Shown: positions 62,585 through 64,000 of the stretch, one piece after another
Position numbering within the stretch: the stretch's first letter is position 1
Layout of the letters: each line of letters starts with the position of its first letter
Assembly: GCF_027244095.1 (NCBI RefSeq)
Contig: NC_069670.1
Location: 20,697,820-20,761,819, forward strand
Direction of reading: 5' to 3'
Source: Hemicordylus capensis
Taxonomy: Eukaryota; Chordata; Lepidosauria; Squamata; Cordylidae
DNA length: 64,000 nt
Notes under the pieces: model-generated
What the model saw: only the letters and a program-made list of their open reading frames with translations
Database searches by the model: none
What the model was told of the DNA's origin: nothing
Position numbers and translations under genes: made by a program

Positions 62585-62960
62585 TGGGTACTATGCTACA
62601 AGCCTTGTAGGATACTCCATGCAGCAGCAACACTATAGTCATTGAACGGCAGGCAGGGACCACCTTCCTATTGGTCCTCACAGGTCAGGTGGGTAGGCCT
62701 CATAGTACAGGAGGCTCTGGGCATGCCTGGGCATGTTCTCTGGAGGGTTTTCAACTCCTCCCTGCTGTGGTGACATCATGCCCTTCAGTGGGAGGGGTTT
62801 GATGATGTCTTGCCCTTACTAGGCTCTGACTTAACTTTGCCCATAGTTCTTGCCCTTACTTAGTCTGTGGCTTCACTTGCCCTTACTTAGGCTCCACCCA
62901 GGTATGTGCTGTATATAAACTACTACTTATGGTTATTATGCTCTGTGAGTTTGTTCATGT
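62585..62960. other. Right margin of the Polinton, promoter-like elements
   Basis: On the minus strand a CCAAT element (GACCAATAGG, about 62670-62679) lies about 130 bases upstream of the Cys-rich gene. On the plus strand 'ttgcccttactta' recurs at about 62810, 62848 and 62878, followed by the duplicated TATA-like block at 62894-62920. The exact terminus could not be found. Confidence 0.35.
62894..62920 (+). promoter_or_regulatory. TATA-like motif, duplicate of 57766-57789
   Basis: 'ccacccaggtatg', five extra bases, 'tatataaac'. Same strand as its partner 5.1 kb away. Confidence 0.3.
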
Positions 62961-62964
62961 GCAG

Positions 62965-63165
62965 TAAGGCTTGCCTTCCTCCTGAAGTTCTTTTGAACAC
63001 TCCAAGCATTCACGTGGTTTTCTCTATGTGGGTTCTATGGGATACAGTAAGAGCTCCACTTGTGCTGAAGTCTCTCCATACGCCAGGCATTCATGTGGTT
63101 TCTCCCCAGTGTGCGTTCTATGGTGTTTATTCAGGTTGAAGCTCTTTCCACACTTCAGGCATTTA
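62965..63165 (-). pseudogene. C2H2 zinc-finger gene fragment
   Basis: Minus-strand sequence encodes one good finger, [17 protein letters not shown], followed by the inter-finger linker TGEKPHEC and at least two worn fingers. Beyond about 63050 the pattern persists in altered frames (a PRECLEC-like start near 63015). C2H2 fingers of this type bind DNA in KRAB/SCAN-type transcription factors. The fragment is flanked by a Polinton on one side and a CR1 on the other and has no start, stop or effector domain. It is a relic of a duplicated or inserted zinc-finger exon, or the far end of a real exon beyond recognition. Confidence 0.6.
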
Positions 63166-64000
63166 AGAACAGCCCTGCAAGGGTCATCTAGTCCAGCATC
63201 CTGTTTCGTACAGTGGCCCACCAGATGCCGCTGTACGCCACAGGCAGGAGTTGAGGGTATGCCCTCTCTCCTGCTGTTACTCCCCCGCAACTGGTACTCA
63301 GAGGCATCAGGCCTTTGAGGCTGGAGGTGGCCTGAAGCCCTCCGACCAGTAACCGATGATAGACGTCTCCTCCATGACGTTATCCAAACCCCTCTTCAAG
63401 CCATCCAGGTTGTTGACTGTCACCACATCTTGTCGCAGAGAATTCCACAAGTGCATTATGTGTTTTGTGAAAAAGTACTTCCATTTGTTGGCCCTAGATT
63501 TCCTGGCAATCTATTTCATGGGATGATACCTAGTTCGAGTGTGATGTGAGAGGGAGAAGAATTTCTCTCTGTCCCCTTTCTCCATACCAGGCATGATGTT
63601 ATAGACCTCTATCATGTCTCCCCACAGTCTTTTTTCTAAATTAAAAAGCACCAGGTGTTGTAGCCTTGCCTCATAAGAAAGGTGCTCTAGCCCCCTGATC
63701 ATCTTGGTTGCCCTCTTCTGCACCTATTCCAGTTCTACAATGTCCTTTTTTAGATGTGGTGACCAGAATTGTACGCAGTACTCCAGGTGTGGCCACACCA
63801 TAGTTTTGTATTAGGGCATTATAATATTAGCAGTTTTATTTTCAGTCCCCTTCCTAATGATCCCTAGCATGGAATTGGCCTTTTTCACAGCCTCCGCACA
63901 CTGAGTTGACACTTTCAATGAGTTGTCCACCATGACCCCAAGAACCCTCTCCTGGTCAGTCACCGACAGATCAGATCCCATCAGCATATATTTGAAGTTG
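63166..64000 (-). mobile_element. CR1-like LINE, 3' part (runs off the window)
   Basis: Minus strand. Coding sequence near the window edge (63.7-64.0 kb) and at 63723-63511 includes QKRATKMIRGLEHLSYEARL and LVLFNLEKRLWGDMIEVYNI, the characteristic C-terminal segment of CR1 ORF2. It is followed by a 3' region that ends 'ctggactagatgacccttgc' at about 63180-63199. The same 3' region, without coding sequence, is at 10370-10635 and 6884-6945. At least one stop or frameshift separates the coding pieces. Confidence 0.75.

Larger units (their letters stand above)
47286..62920. mobile_element. Polinton/Maverick (adintovirus-like) element, left-truncated (fossil)
   Basis: Virus-like DNA transposon family with its own replication, integration and capsid genes. 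Rightward genes: integrase C-terminus, penton-like protein, small basic/hydrophobic protein, major capsid, protease. Leftward genes: Cys-rich small gene, exon-like ladder plus family-B polymerase, packaging ATPase and three small proteins. The two sets converge at about 51.7 kb. The left end is cut in the integrase. The right end lies somewhere between 62.6 and 62.95 kb; no terminal inverted repeat could be shown, since the left terminus is gone. A Tc1/mariner element (48900-49679) and a type C host repeat (57985-58160) inserted later. There are a handful of visible breaks, and several frames look whole, so it is not very ancient. Confidence 0.9.

Overview
This is nuclear DNA of a squamate reptile, most likely a lizard. 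The evidence is the repeat set: tRNA-derived SINEs of the Sauria type, other tRNA-headed SINEs, CR1-, L2- and L1-type LINEs, hAT-like MITEs and many (AAT)n/(AAATA)n tails. No intact host protein-coding gene could be supported. The only host-gene sequence recognised is a decayed C2H2 zinc-finger fragment near 63.0 kb.

Layout. 1-21 kb is intergenic or intronic DNA packed with nested SINEs, MITEs and LINE ends. It includes a three-level nest inside a hAT-like element (11.2-12.1 kb) and an inverted pair of SINEs that share extra flank (13.5 and 15.1 kb). 21.7-22.4 kb is a GC-rich fold-back repeat. 23.1-25.2 kb holds two separate higher-order minisatellites (68/108 bp, then eight monomers of 66 bp). 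26-31 kb is again SINE/MITE/LINE debris. 31.5-35.8 kb is an L1 with an intact 5' end but internal and 3' losses. 35.8-37.0 kb is a retroviral pol fragment split by a SINE. 38.4-39.3 kb is a 932-bp palindromic hAT-like fold-back element with an 8-bp target duplication. 41.9-47.3 kb is a broken L1 in head-to-head arrangement, with an L2 inserted in it.

47.3-62.9 kb is a Polinton/Maverick (adintovirus-like) element, treated here as a fossil. Its left side reads rightward: integrase C-terminus with chromodomain, penton-like minor capsid protein, small membrane-active/core protein, major capsid protein and adenain-like protease. Its right side reads leftward: a Cys-rich small gene in two blocks, a ladder of short exon-like blocks, protein-primed family-B DNA polymerase, packaging ATPase and three small conserved proteins. 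The two sides converge at about 51.7 kb, with polyadenylation signals facing each other. The element is truncated in its integrase, carries a Tc1/mariner insertion and a host repeat, and has a handful of breaks. Several of its frames look whole.

The exon-like ladder upstream of the polymerase (57.86-59.40 kb) is the least expected observation: seven of its short blocks have lengths divisible by three and splice-like borders. 62.9-64 kb returns to host repeats (zinc-finger fragment, CR1).

All family assignments come from reading motifs. No database search was run.
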